Assembly (NCBI RefSeq): GCF_048773025.1
Contig: NC_133549.1
Location: 44,020,966 to 44,084,965 of the forward strand
Origin: Camelus bactrianus
Taxonomy: Eukaryota; Chordata; Mammalia; Artiodactyla; Camelidae
Length of the DNA stretch: 64,000 nt
Direction of reading: 5' to 3'
The notes below the pieces were generated by a model. The model was not told the origin of the DNA. It searched no databases and saw only the letters and a program-made list of their open reading frames with translations. Both the position numbers and the translations under genes were made by a program. Positions 11,880 to 22,394 of this stretch are shown here, in pieces; within the stretch, counting starts at the first letter, position 1, and each line of letters starts with the position of its first letter.

Positions 11880-12135
11880 TGTCATTCAAGACTCAGCTCT
11901 AAAGGTACGTCCCCCAAGAAGCCTTCCTCTCGCAGACAGAGCTCTTTGCTCCATGAGCTGAATTCCCACAGCAACACCTTGAATGCATCTCTCTGTCTGA
12001 TCACCCTGAACTGTGTTTATGTGACTGCCTCTCTTGGAGATGGTGAGCTCTTCCCGCACAGAACTGGGTCTAATTCACCTTTGCATCTCCCAGGCTTGGC
12101 GTGATGCCTGGAACATAGCAGGGCTCAGTAAATGG
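11880..12135 (+). repeat. L2 3' region
   Basis: gtcattcaagactcagctct, then gaagccttcctctcgcagac, then gcgtgatgcctggaacatag: the L2 3' order. Confidence 0.65.
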
Positions 12136-12890
12136 GCGGAGGGCACGGAAGAAGCAAAGTGGCCTCTATTGAGGGCTGAGGATGGAAGGCTGTACTAGGA
12201 GGTCCAACCTGACTGGGTAAAGGCCAGGGCTCAGGTAGCTCAGGGAACTAGGCAGAGAACTGTGGAGGCTGCCATCTTACTACAGAAGATGGAACCACTC
12301 TCTGAACCTGGAAACCCACCTGTGTGGGTTGTAGATTTTGTATATTTGTGTGAACGTGAGGCCAACGATTCACTGTGGGGTAGGAGAGCAGACCTGAGAA
12401 CGGTGAAGACAGGTAGTCCCCAGGTTTCAGCTCAAACGGGAAGCCCTTGTAGGCCTAACAGCGGAGGTGTTGGCCTGCAGACCTGCCCGTGGAAGGGAGG
12501 ACCTGATGACCCTTCCTTCTCTGTTTCCAGTGGTTTGCTTCTGGAATCTCTCACCTCTAAGGAAGCCCTTTCTCAGTCTGCGCCTTTGGCTCACAGCCAC
12601 ATGGCAAATGTGGGAGATGAAGCATGTGCCCTGGGAAGTCAGCAGGGGCTCTTGGGGCTCCCCACCTCCTGTCTCTGAACCCCTGGTTGCTGGCCACACA
12701 TGAGTGTCAGCTGTGTGTGTACAAGAGGTTTGCACAGACTTGTTAGTGTAGCTGCCTCCTTTCATTAAATGAACCTAGAATTTAAGGTTTAGCTCTTAGG
12801 TTTTAGGATGAGCCACCTGTGGAAATCCATTTCTTCCAACACCCAGTGCTGGTAAAGGTGGGGGGATGATTTTTTCTGAATGGTAGTTTG
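12136..12890. other. Unique intergenic sequence
   Basis: G+C-moderate sequence with overlapping short frames on both strands; no exon supported. Confidence 0.4.
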
Positions 12891-12894
12891 TCGA

Positions 12895-13212
12895 TAAGTA
12901 TCAAGACTTAAAAATTTCCCTTTATATTGTCACTAATTGTTTTTAGGTGTGATATGTGGATATGATGAAAAAAAGAGTCCTTATTTTTGTAAAGATTCAT
13001 ACTGGAATATTTACAGGTGAAAAATACGGCATCTGGGACTTGCTTCAATATGATCCGGGGGGGTGAGGGGCGTGGGTGGGGTGTAGCTGAAGCCAGCTTG
13101 GCCCTTAGTTGATTGTTGTTGAGGCTGTTGGATGAGGGGTTCAGGGCAGTTCATTATACTGTTAGCTCTGCATTTATACATTTAAAAGTTTTTTCCATAA
13201 TGCAAAATTTAA
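12895..13212 (+). mobile_element. Old L1 3'-end-like relic
   Basis: Contains 'gattcatactggaatatttac', then ggcatctgggacttgcttca, then a G-rich run, 'ttcattatactgttagctct' and ttttttccataatgcaaaat. I recognise this as an old interspersed 3' end, most likely L1M. Confidence 0.5.
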
Positions 13213-13439
13213 AAATACAGTCTCTTTTGACCCAGCATTTCTGTGTGGTGACACCAGTCCAGCCCATAGCATATCTCACCAGGCTTTTCTGTTTTCATTC
13301 TTGCCCCTCCTGGTCCAGAGGGCTCCTGACTTGTTTGAGTTCCTCAAAGCCCTCAGGGCTCCCCTGAGCCCTCCGGGTCGAGGACAGTCTACTGACTTGA
13401 CCGACTGGCTGTAACCACTTCCTTCTCCAGTCCATCTCA

Positions 13440-13845
13440 GCACTCTCGGCCAACCTGCCACCCGGGCTGATCCCAGAGCCTTCAGGTGCCCTCCGGCCTC
13501 AGGGCCTTTGTCTGGAAGCTCTCCCCCCTCCCCCAAGCTCTTGTGGCACCTACTCTTTATCCAATGTCGGGATGAGCATCACCTCAGGGACGCCTTCTCG
13601 GACTCCCAGCAGCATCACACGTCTCTGTTAATCCCTCAGTGTCCTACATGGTTCCTTCATAGCGCTCACTACTCTGGGTGATTATGATAAACTCTGGTGA
13701 TTCTTTGTTTTTCATTGATGTCTGCTTCCCTCACCGGACAATGAACTCCTCAGGGAGTGGCTGTGTGGCTCACCATTGCACCAGAACCAAGCACAGGGAC
13801 CGGCACATAGTAGGCAGTCACTATTCAATGAATAAATTAATGCAT
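13440..13845 (+). repeat. L2 3' region
   Basis: gggacgccttctcggactcc, then aatgaactcctcagggagtg, then gggaccggcacatagtaggc and 'caatgaataaattaatg'. A long L2 3' part. Confidence 0.7.
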
Positions 13846-15084
13846 GAGGAGGACACGTATTGGAAAAGACTTGGATGAAAAAAATGTATGATATTCTGGG
13901 CGAACCCTGCAGGGTATACTTGACTTGCTGAGAATGCCCAGTTGGAAACATAAGGCAGGGGCTGGAGCACAGGGGACCTGTTGGCCACATTAAAGGGACT
14001 GGTTTGGATTGTCCAGATCCAGGCACCATCAAAGGTGGCAAATGGAGGAGTGATGTGTGCTCCAGGCAGCCCCTTTGGCCATCCCCTGGTGAGAAGGGAG
14101 AGCTGGGGGACTCGCAGACCAGATGGGCTGGCACCGGGGTCTTGATTAGGGTCACGACTCCTTGATCTGAGATCGGGGAGGTGGTGATGGAGGTGCTGGA
14201 AAGGAGTCAGCGTTTACAGCAATTAATCCAACCCAGCGGCGCTTGGCCTTTCTTCCCTGAAGAAACAGCACGTCTGCACAAGAGAGATGGGAAGGGAGCC
14301 CCAGAGGGGCCTGGTGGGGACACAGTGTGTTCCACAGACACATCTTGGATCACAAAGAGTTTTGCAAATGGTCCCTCCAGAGGCGATCACCAGGAAACAA
14401 TGATACAGCCCAGCGGCCTGGGGCCGGGCAGGGCCCTCGTCCCCTCTGGCCGAGAGCTGTGGCGATCACAGAGACTGGCGCTGCTGAGTGGAAAGTTGGC
14501 TTGTTATGCAGAAAATCTCCCTCCAGCACTCCAACTAGGGCTTGACTCAGGGCCAGGGGAAGCAGCTTGGGAGACCTTGGAGCCCAAGAAGCCACTTGGG
14601 CCTCTGCAGGCCTCCTGGTTGGGGCCTCAGCTGGAGCCAGAAGGAGCCACCCCTCCGGATGCGCAGAAACGGGAGAGCCGGGGTGTGCGGCCCACCAGGA
14701 GCCGGCTGCCCTGGGACCTGCTGCACTTCTGCTGTCCCAGCTCGTGCGTCACACTTTCTCTTCATTTCCTAGGAGGTTTGTAATTGGTCGCAGAGATGGC
14801 GAGCAAGGCAGCCAAGTCACCCAGCTCTTCTTGTGGGAAGGGAAGTCGCTGTGGGGAGGCTGGGTGGTGGGGGAGATGCTGAGCGGAAACCTATCTAACA
14901 GCTACCGGAGCCTGACAGCTTCCTCCGCGCCAGCGTCAGGCTCGGTAAACGTTTCTGGTTTAACCTGAGCTCGGTCCCCTTTCTTTCTTTCCCACAGAGC
15001 TTTGTACTTGTCCTGTATAAGACTCATCTGCCTTGTAGCGGAGATATCCATCCAAATGTTTGCTTGTTTCATGTCTGTCTTTCC
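13846..15084. other. Unique sequence with conserved-looking core
   Basis: No repeat recognised. The part about 14,180-14,560 contains gtttacagcaattaatccaa and 'ggatcacaaagagttttgcaaatgg', which look like regulatory rather than decayed DNA. A 200-codon plus-strand open frame (14,181-14,783) overlaps it but has no recognisable domain. Possible enhancer or noncoding exon. Confidence 0.35.
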
Positions 15085-15195
15085 TGCTAGGCCATACATC
15101 CCATGAGGGCGGGGGTGGGTCTTTTTGTCCTCTGCTGCAGCTCAGGACCTAATATACTGCCTGGCATGTAATTGGCACACATTAAGTGTTTTTTT
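15085..15195 (+). repeat. L2 3' end
   Basis: catcccatgagggcgggggt, then atatactgcctggcatgtaa and 'ggcacacattaagtgt'. Confidence 0.65.
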
Positions 15196-15229
15196 GGAGA
15201 GGAGAATGATCCTCATGGCAGCCTGGTGG

Positions 15230-15340
15230 AACAGGTACTGCTTTTTTTTCCTCATTTCAAGATGGGTAAACTGAGGCATAGCAAGATTGGATTGCCCAGG
15301 CTGCAGAACCAGGAGGAGGCGTTCAGGATTCAGACTTATA
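15230..15340 (+). repeat. MIR fragment
   Basis: agatgggtaaactgaggcat, then attgcccaggctgcagaacc, the MIR core. Confidence 0.55.
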
Positions 15341-15644
15341 GGGAACAGCCCAAAGGTGGGCATGTGGCCCAAGTTTGGCCAAAAAAACTCATGCTGGGGA
15401 AAATGAGACCTTTGTCCTTTTTGGCGCTTGGCTGTTGGGATGTGGGACTAAGGCTGCTGGCGGCTGTGCTTCTAGCCTAGTGGGGCAGCTGGTCTGAGGG
15501 CATGATGTCAGAGAGAAGCAAAGATGACAGGGAGAGAGAAGGAGATGAGAGCCAATACACGCCCTCTGAAGCTTAGGCTGGCCTGGCCCACATCCCTCTT
15601 ACGTGTGATGGAGAGCTCCTAACATGCTGATTGGACCATTCCCA

Positions 15645-15880
15645 CCGTTGGTGTAGTGGGAAGAGAGCCAACGACCTGGGTTTCTGTTCCACCTCCACCA
15701 GGCACTGAGTGTGTGACAGAGCAGGTTCCTCTCCACCTCTGGGTCTCATCTTCTTCAGCTGTAAAACGGGCATAATCATTTCCAACTCTTGGGGTGGGAG
15801 TGGGGGTTACTGAGAGAGATTTAAGGTTTGGGATTCAGTGCCTGGTATCCAGCAATTGCTCAGGAAGTGTTAGCTGCCTG
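15645..15880 (-). repeat. MIR SINE fragment
   Basis: gggtctcatcttcttcagct, then gtaaaacgggcataatcatt, then 'gtgcctggtatccagcaattg', the antisense MIR order. Confidence 0.6.
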
Positions 15881-15943
15881 ACTCACACTTGTGGGTGGCT
15901 TTTGGCTGCATGTAACTGAAAACTCATCCAGGATCAGCTTAAA

Positions 15944-16732
15944 CAATGAGGGCTTATGGTGCAGACACTCAGAAAACAGTATAGAGGTTCCTCAAAAATA
16001 GTAAACTAGAACTGTCATATGACCCCACAATTCCTCTTCTGGGTATTTATCTGAAGAAAATGAAAACACTAACTCAAAAAGATATGTGCACTCTCGTGTT
16101 CCTTGCAGCATTATTTACAACAGCCAAGATATGGAAACAACTTAAGTGTCTATGAATGGATAAAGAAGATTATATATATATATATATAATGGAATAGTAT
16201 TCAGACATAAAAAAGGATGAAAATTTGCCATTTGTGACAGCATGGATGGACCTTGAAGCCATTATGCTAAGTGAAATAAATCAGACAGAGAAAGAAAAAT
16301 ACCATATGATCCCTCTTATATGTGGAATGTAAAGAAAACCCCCACACTCTAAGCTGTTAGGTATAGAGAACAGCTTGGTGGTTGCCAAGCCAAGGAGCAG
16401 GGTGGGTAGGGAGAGGGCAAAATAGGTGAAGGGGGTCAAAAGGTACAAAGTTCCAGTGATAAAATAAATAAATCACAGGGGTGTAATGTACAACATGGTG
16501 ACTATAGATAAAAATACCATATTGCATATTTGAAAGTAGCTAGGAGAGTAAATCTTAAAAGTTCTCATCACACAAAAAAAATTTGTAACTACGTATGGTG
16601 ACAGATGTTAACTAGACTTACTGTGGTGATCATTTTGCAACATATACAAATATTGAAACATTATGTTGTATACCTGAAACTCATATAATGTGATATATAC
16701 CTCATTAAAAAACAAAACAACGAGGGCGTTGA
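15944..16732 (+). mobile_element. 5'-truncated L1 3' end with target-site duplication
   Basis: Runs from the ORF2 end (accccacaattcctcttctg) through the 3' UTR (ggtgtaatgtacaacatgg) to ttgtatacctgaaactcata and an A-rich tail. aacaatgagggc before and aacaacgagggc after match 11 of 12 and are the likely target-site duplication. Contains a short (TA)n at 16,172-16,190. Confidence 0.8.
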
Positions 16733-17575
16733 GCGTTGCCTTCCGCAAGGAGACCAGGGCAGGGCATTCGCAGGGAGGTGAATTCAGAAGCTCAGCAGTG
16801 TCACCAAGGAGCCAGATTCCTTCTGTCTTTCAGCTCTGCCCTTCTAGAGAGTTGTCTATCTCCCTCAAGGTCGTGGGCTGGCTGCCCCGACTCCAGGCAC
16901 CGCCCAGTGTAGGCGTTCCTTCCTCATCTCCCTTTGTAACAGTGAGGAAAACCTTCCCAGCAGCTCCCCATCAGACTTCTCCTCAAGTTCCATTGGCTAG
17001 AATTGTCCTCTGCCCATTGTTAAACTGAGTGTTTGCGAGAGGAATAAAGTACCATGATGGATTTAGGGTGATTAAGAAATACTTCAAAGGGAGTCTGAAC
17101 AAAATTGGTTTTGCTAGCAAGGAGGAAAGGAGAATGGCCGCTGGGCTGTCTCGCTCAGTGGCTGGTCCACAGCAGGTGCTCAACAACGCTCGCTGGACAA
17201 GCAGCTGTGCAGTGACCCGCTGCACTAGCCTGGGAGCAGATGACGTGGCTACATGTCTCTAAGAGTTTTCCGGCCTTGGGAGAGGTACCCAGACTCATGG
17301 GCTTGTTAGGAGTGGGGAGGGAAGGTGGGGACCTGCAGTGGAGGTTTTGGCTCAGTGGGTCCAGAGGGGCCAGGTTTCCATGGCTGCCCCAGTTCAGGTC
17401 CAGGTCCACCTCCACTGGCCTGAGGAGCAGGCAAGGAGGGCAAAGGGATGGGGGCAGGTGGAGAGAGGTCTTGTCGCTCCTGTCTGGACGGCCCTTGTCG
17501 CTGCAGGAGGCTCCCTTGAACCACAGCGTGTAAACTAGTTAACCAAGCTCCCTTTGCAATCTAGTATTTCGTCAT
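16733..17575. other. Unique intergenic sequence
   Basis: No repeat or exon recognised; overlapping open frames around 17,150-17,540 occur on both strands and reflect G+C content. Confidence 0.4.
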
Positions 17576-17576
17576 T

Positions 17577-18070
17577 CGGTGTGTCTTCCCTGAGCACCTG
17601 CGACGTGCCAGGCATGCAGTAAGTCCAGCAGATACAACAGTGGGTAACACAGGCAGAGCCCCTGCCCTCTTGGAGCTTCAAGTCTAGTGGAAGAGGCAGA
17701 TATTAATCCGACAGTCACGGAGGTGAACTTAGATGGTGACTGTGGTCGTGATGAGAAGACGGGAGGGGAGGGGTGTGGGACAACCCCAGGGAGCGCCATT
17801 CCCATAGCAATCCAGGGGGCAGATGGTGGGGAGATGCAGACAGGTGAATGGCTTTGTGACCTAATGAGAAGGTGACATCCATATGTCACGATGATGGGTC
17901 ACAGGGAGGTGAGGAAGAGGGAGGAGGAAATTGTGCTGCTTAGTTTTCTGGCTCAGCTAACTGGATGGACAGCGGGGCCGTTCAGAGAGGGAAAAAACAT
18001 GAGAGGAGGATTGAGGTTGGAGACAGGGGGAGAGGAAGCCTATAGCTTGGGGTTTAGTCATGCTGAGTTT
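17577..18070 (+). repeat. Ancient mammalian repeat, family uncertain
   Basis: Typical phrases: 'gagcacctgcgacgtgccagg', then ccctgccctcttggagcttc and 'aagtctagtggaagaggcag'. The same family recurs at about 31,850-32,010, 36,430-36,800, 38,820-39,005, 39,720-39,870, 40,080-40,340, 47,590-47,960 and 48,565-49,110. I know it as very common but cannot name it with confidence. Confidence 0.45.
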
Positions 18071-18238
18071 GGGATGTCGAGCAGGCAGTTGGACGGGCAG
18101 GTCTGGAGGCAGCATGACTTCACAAGCTCTCCATCCCCAGGAAAGTTTGGAAAGTAAGGAAAGTTTGGGGGATACCTTCCTCTCTTCTCTGTTTTTCCTC
18201 TCTGGTATTGTGAGCCTGGAGATGCATCCTTTAAATGA

Positions 18239-18314
<76 letters not shown>
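18239..18314. repeat. Uninterrupted (AAT)25 microsatellite
   Basis: About 25 perfect trinucleotide units with no interruption, very likely polymorphic in length. Confidence 0.97.
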
Positions 18315-18316
<2 letters not shown>

Positions 18317-18339
18317 GATTCTTTTCCCTGGACCATGCT

Positions 18340-18540
18340 CTCTTTTTGAAGACTTGACATATTTCAGCTTATTGAAACCCATAACAACCCTCCGAAATAC
18401 CCACAAGCCCCACTTTATGTCTGGGGAGACAGAGGCCCCGAGATCATAAGCAGCTGTCACACCAGGTCAGGTGGCACAGCCCAGATGTGAACCATGGGGG
18501 TCTGAACCAGAGCTGTACCCTCAACCATGACCCCCCAGCA
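18340..18540 (+). repeat. MIR SINE
   Basis: cataacaaccctccgaaata, then gaggccccgagatcataagc, then 'cacagcccagatgtgaacca' and 'gtctgaaccagagctgtacc'. Ordered MIR core and 3' half. Confidence 0.7.
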
Positions 18541-19060
18541 GCCTCCCGTGCTGGCTGCAGACCATGCTTGTGTCAGCTCAGGGACTCCGTGCTGGGACAC
18601 TCACTGCCGTGGATTGACAGGAAGCTGTTGAAATCCTGACCCTGTGACAGCACATTGTGGTGGCACAAGGATTTTAGCAGAATCCACATTAGAGAATTTG
18701 GGAACCAGAAAATGAAATCTGACAGCTGACAACAAAGGCGTCCGAGCCTTATTTTCTGCACTTGTGTGAGTGAGGCCCTGGATTGTCACGCGGCCGCCAA
18801 GTCCTGTTACCCTCTGTGACCCCAGGCAGAGCTCCGCTGTTTTAGGTCTGTGAGCACGTCCCTGTGGGTGGAGGCGGGCTGTGTGCAGGGCCTGGGCTTC
18901 AAAGGCAGGAAGGAGACAGGGGGCAGCACCAGGGTTTGCAAAGTACCCAGCAAGAGAGGGTGAGGTGGGCCCAGCTTCAGGCTGCCTTGCTCCTGAATTC
19001 TCCTCTGTTAAATTAGGTGAAAGGATTGTTTGACCAGAATATGCTAACAGGGTTACAGCA
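18541..19060. other. Unique intergenic sequence
   Basis: No repeat or exon recognised. Confidence 0.4.
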
Positions 19061-19067
19061 GCTAGCT

Positions 19068-19186
19068 GCCTTCCTTCCTTCTTTCCTTCCTTCCTTTTTT
19101 CTTTCCTCTTTTCCTCCCTTCCTCTCTTTTTTTTCTCTCTTTCTCCCTTTCTTCTTTCTTTCTTTTTCTCTCTTTTCTTTTCTTTT
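19068..19186. repeat. (CCTT)n/(CTTT)n polypyrimidine tract
   Basis: About 120 bases of nearly pure pyrimidine on the + strand. It adjoins the 3' end of an antisense L1, so it probably grew from that element's A-rich tail. Confidence 0.85.
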
Positions 19187-19375
19187 TATGGAAGTATAGT
19201 TGATTTACAATGTTGTGTTAATTTCTGGTGTATGGCATAGTGATTCAGTCATATATACATACACACACTCACATACATATTTATACATATTCTTTTTCAG
19301 ATTCTTTTTCATTACAGGTTATTACAAGATTATAGTTCCTTGTGCTAGAGATGATCATACTAAGTGAAGTAAATC
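19187..19375 (-). mobile_element. Cetartiodactyl-type L1 3' end, antisense
   Basis: gaagtatagttgatttacaa, then ttctttttcattacaggtta, then an end near the degraded 'ctaagtgaagtaaatca'. This is the 3' UTR of lineage-specific L1s shared by cetartiodactyls. Confidence 0.8.
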
Positions 19376-19680
19376 AGCTTTCTTTACAGTGTTTTTGTCT
19401 TGCTTTTTAATCGTATTCAAAACAGATACAGAAAACTGAAAGAGACAAGTGTCTGTATAGCATAATGAATTATTATATGGTGACCACTCTGGCAAATTTG
19501 CTCCTAGATCTAGAAATGGAACTCCAGAAGTCTCTTGGTGCCCTGTCCCAATACTCAACTCCTTCCCCCTACCGCCAGTAGCTCCCATCCGACTTTTATG
19601 GTAATCACTTCTTGTATTTCTAGGTAATGTTATCCACCAAGGGCACCTTCTTAAATCTATCATTTAGTCTTACCCACTTT
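19376..19680. other. Unassigned AT-rich sequence
   Basis: No family recognised with confidence; possibly the interior of L1 debris. Confidence 0.35.
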
Positions 19681-19681
19681 T

Positions 19682-20550
19682 GAAAATTAAATTAAAAATG
19701 TTAATTGTCATAAAAAACACATAACATAAAATTCACCATCTTAGTAGGTGTACAGTTCAGTAAGTCAAGTACGTTCACATAGTTGTGCAACAGATCTCTA
19801 GAAGTTTTTCATCTTGCCAAACTGAAACCCTGTCCTCATTAAATAAGTTAGTATTCCTCCCCACCCTGACCCCTGGTAACCTCCATTCTACCTTCTGTCT
19901 CTGAATTTGAATATGCATTGAGGTACCTCATATAAGAGGAATCACACAGAATTTGTCCTTTTTTTTTTCTTTTTTAAATTTATAGGCAGTTTACAGTGTG
20001 TCAATTTCTGATGTACAGCATAATGTTTCAGTCATACATATACATATATATATATCCATTTTCATATTCTTTTTCATTGTAGGTTACTATAAGATATTGA
20101 ATATAGTTCCCTGTACATAAGAAGGGAGCCATACAAAAGAAACTTGTTGATCTATTTTATATATAGTAGTTAATATTTGCAAATCTTAAACTCCCAGTTT
20201 ATCCCTTCCCACCCCCTTTCCCCCCACTCCAGTAACCATAGGTTTGTTTACTATGTCTACAAGTCTGTTTCTTCTGTATTGTAGCTAAGTTCATTAGTGT
20301 CTGCATTTGTCCTTTTGTGATTGGCTTATTTCACTTAGCATAATGTTTCCAAGTTTCATCTATCTGCAGCATGTGTCAGAATTTCCTTCCTTTTTAAGCC
20401 TGAATAACATTGCATTGTATGTCTACACCACATTTTTTATTCATTTCATCTGTCAATGGACAATTGAGTGTCTTCTGCCTCTTGGCTATTGTGAATAATC
20501 CTGCTATGAACACGGGCGTGCACTTACTCATTTTCTAATTTGATACATCT
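19682..20550 (-). mobile_element. Old L1 (antisense) split by a younger L1
   Basis: Left piece: 'acataaaattcaccatctta' and acccctggtaacctccattc. Right piece from about 20,305: gtgattggcttatttcactt and 'cacattttttattcatttcatc'. The two pieces are consecutive in L1M, interrupted at 19,963-20,304. Confidence 0.8.
19963..20304 (-). mobile_element. Younger L1 3' end inside old L1, with 12-bp duplication
   Basis: Starts in T-rich tail, then gtttacagtgtgtcaatttc and 'gttccctgtacataagaa'. atttgtcctttt stands at 19,951-19,962 and again at 20,305-20,316, a perfect target-site duplication. It is a severely 5'-truncated cetartiodactyl L1. Confidence 0.9.
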
Positions 20551-21325
20551 TTTAAATCTTTAATCCAAAGATTCTCCCTTCATCCCTTATTTTCCCCTTT
20601 TAATGTATATGCTGAGGATCCCAGGGCATTTGAACAGCAGACCTTGCCCAGTCTGGATTCTGTGGACTGCATCCTGATGATGCAGCTCAGCATGTCCTTC
20701 TGTCTTCTGTTTCCAGGAAATTGGTAGTTAGATCCAGAGGCTTGATCAATTCAGGTTTTGATTTTTTGGTGTGTTCTTTCATCAAAAGGCAGGCATGATG
20801 TCGCTCGCGCACGCGCGCGCTTGTGTTTCTGTGTGTGAGTGTATGTGTGTATGTGTGCGTAGTGGGTGATGTTAACAGCAGCTGATACTCAATGCATAGA
20901 TTCATTAATTAATTTATGGGCACAAAACGATGTTGTTCTAATCTGATCATTCCTTTTCCATTAATTAGCAGCACCAACTTTCTTAACAGCCAATGGAGAG
21001 AAACCATCCTACAGCCATTGCAATGTGTATTGTTTTCGTGTTTCTTAGATATTTATCTTTTGCATAAGATTTTTTTTGAAGAAAGGGTCCATTACTTATA
21101 AAAATGAGTAAAAGAGCAGGGAACTTCCAGGTGATGATAACTGATTGAGTCCACTTGCTTTCTCTCACTTAAAATCCTGCTAAATTGACAGAAAAAGGAT
21201 TTTTTATTTTAAGGTGCAAGACCTGCAAGGACAGGGAAAACAGAAGAGGGCTAACAGGAACAGAATGCTGGGTGAGTGGTAAAGAATTTGGCATCCTCTT
21301 AAGAGCTTCTCAGGAAAAGGTACAT
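20551..21325. other. Unassigned sequence
   Basis: Mostly unique. A CG-alternating stretch lies at about 20,801-20,822 (see separate entry). Some segments may be old L1 but are too decayed to call. Confidence 0.35.
20801..20865. repeat. (CG)n/(TG)n alternating tract
   Basis: cgctcgcgcacgcgcgcgct followed by interrupted TG repeats. A Z-DNA-prone island in AT-rich surroundings. Confidence 0.8.
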
Positions 21326-21329
21326 GAGG

Positions 21330-21655
21330 AGTCAATATTTTGAGACCTTTAATATCTGAAAATGCCTTTATTCCCCCCTCACATTTGATTGATAGTTTGG
21401 CTGTGTTTAGAATTCTAAGTTGAGGCTCATTTTCATTGAGAATTTTAAAGGTACTTTTTCCATTGCCTTCTGTGCTCCAGTCTTGCTGCTGAGAGGATCA
21501 AGGCCATCTGAACTCCCAGGACTTTGTAGGTGACATTATTTCTACTCTTTCTGGAAGCTTGTAGGATCTTCTTTGTGCTCTCAGTATGCTGAAACCCCAC
21601 AGCAATTCAACGTGGTATGGATCTATTTTCCATACATTAATTTTAAAAGGGGGGG
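21330..21655 (-). mobile_element. Old L1 relic, antisense
   Basis: ccattgccttctgtgctcca, then 'ttgctgctgagaggatcaag' and 'ggaagcttgtaggatcttct' follow the order of a common old antisense L1 segment. Confidence 0.55.
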
Positions 21656-22390
21656 TGATGGTATTTCCACTCTGTCTGGATCACGTGGGTAGGTGACAGA
21701 GGATGTAGAAGGTTTTCTAAGCTGTGTCGAGTGAACCCACAGGATGACTTAGCCTCCCTGACAACATGTAGTGGAACTGGGGTGACTGCTGATGTGGAGT
21801 CTGTCTTTCCAGCTGCCAGACGACCTTGGGCAAATGGGGAGGGTGTCATTTCCTGCTGGCCAGCCTTTACCTTCTGCCTCTTCTTCTCCCTTCCCTGTAA
21901 CGGAGAAAAACGTGTGTTCTACACGGTAGAAAGTGGGCCCCAGGCAAACTCTAGCCTTGGCTGGGCCCCACTGTTATCTGTGGTACTGAATTAATCCCCC
22001 AGCCCTCAGTCGGGGTCTTCACCCCAGCTGTGGGCCCCTCACACCCTCATTCTCCAGTTTCCAAATCTGCTCTTCCAAAGCTTCTTTCTCTAGGGAACTG
22101 AACCTGGAATTCAAGGAACCTGCCACCAGGCTTCCCCAAAGCGTGGTGAAGCAAATTGAAAAGAGTAGCATCGTATTTTCCCTCTTAATGAAGATCCTTG
22201 TGTATCCATGAAGGAACACTAATAGTTTTTGTCTCGAAAACTGGCTGGAGTGCTGGATTGAGGATGGTACTGATGCTGAGCTCAATGAAAAGGAAGTACG
22301 GGGGTTAATTAATATTAATGGACAATTAATGGACAAGGGAGGGGATGGAAGCAAGTCCACTGTGTACTTGTCATCCCTGATAGAAATGAT
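21656..22390. other. Unique intergenic sequence
   Basis: No repeat family or exon recognised. Confidence 0.4.
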
Positions 22391-22394
22391 TTTT

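Noticed and set aside
17957-18460. Frames coding for long Ile or Leu runs around 18,240-18,314
   Set aside because: They translate the (AAT)n microsatellite.
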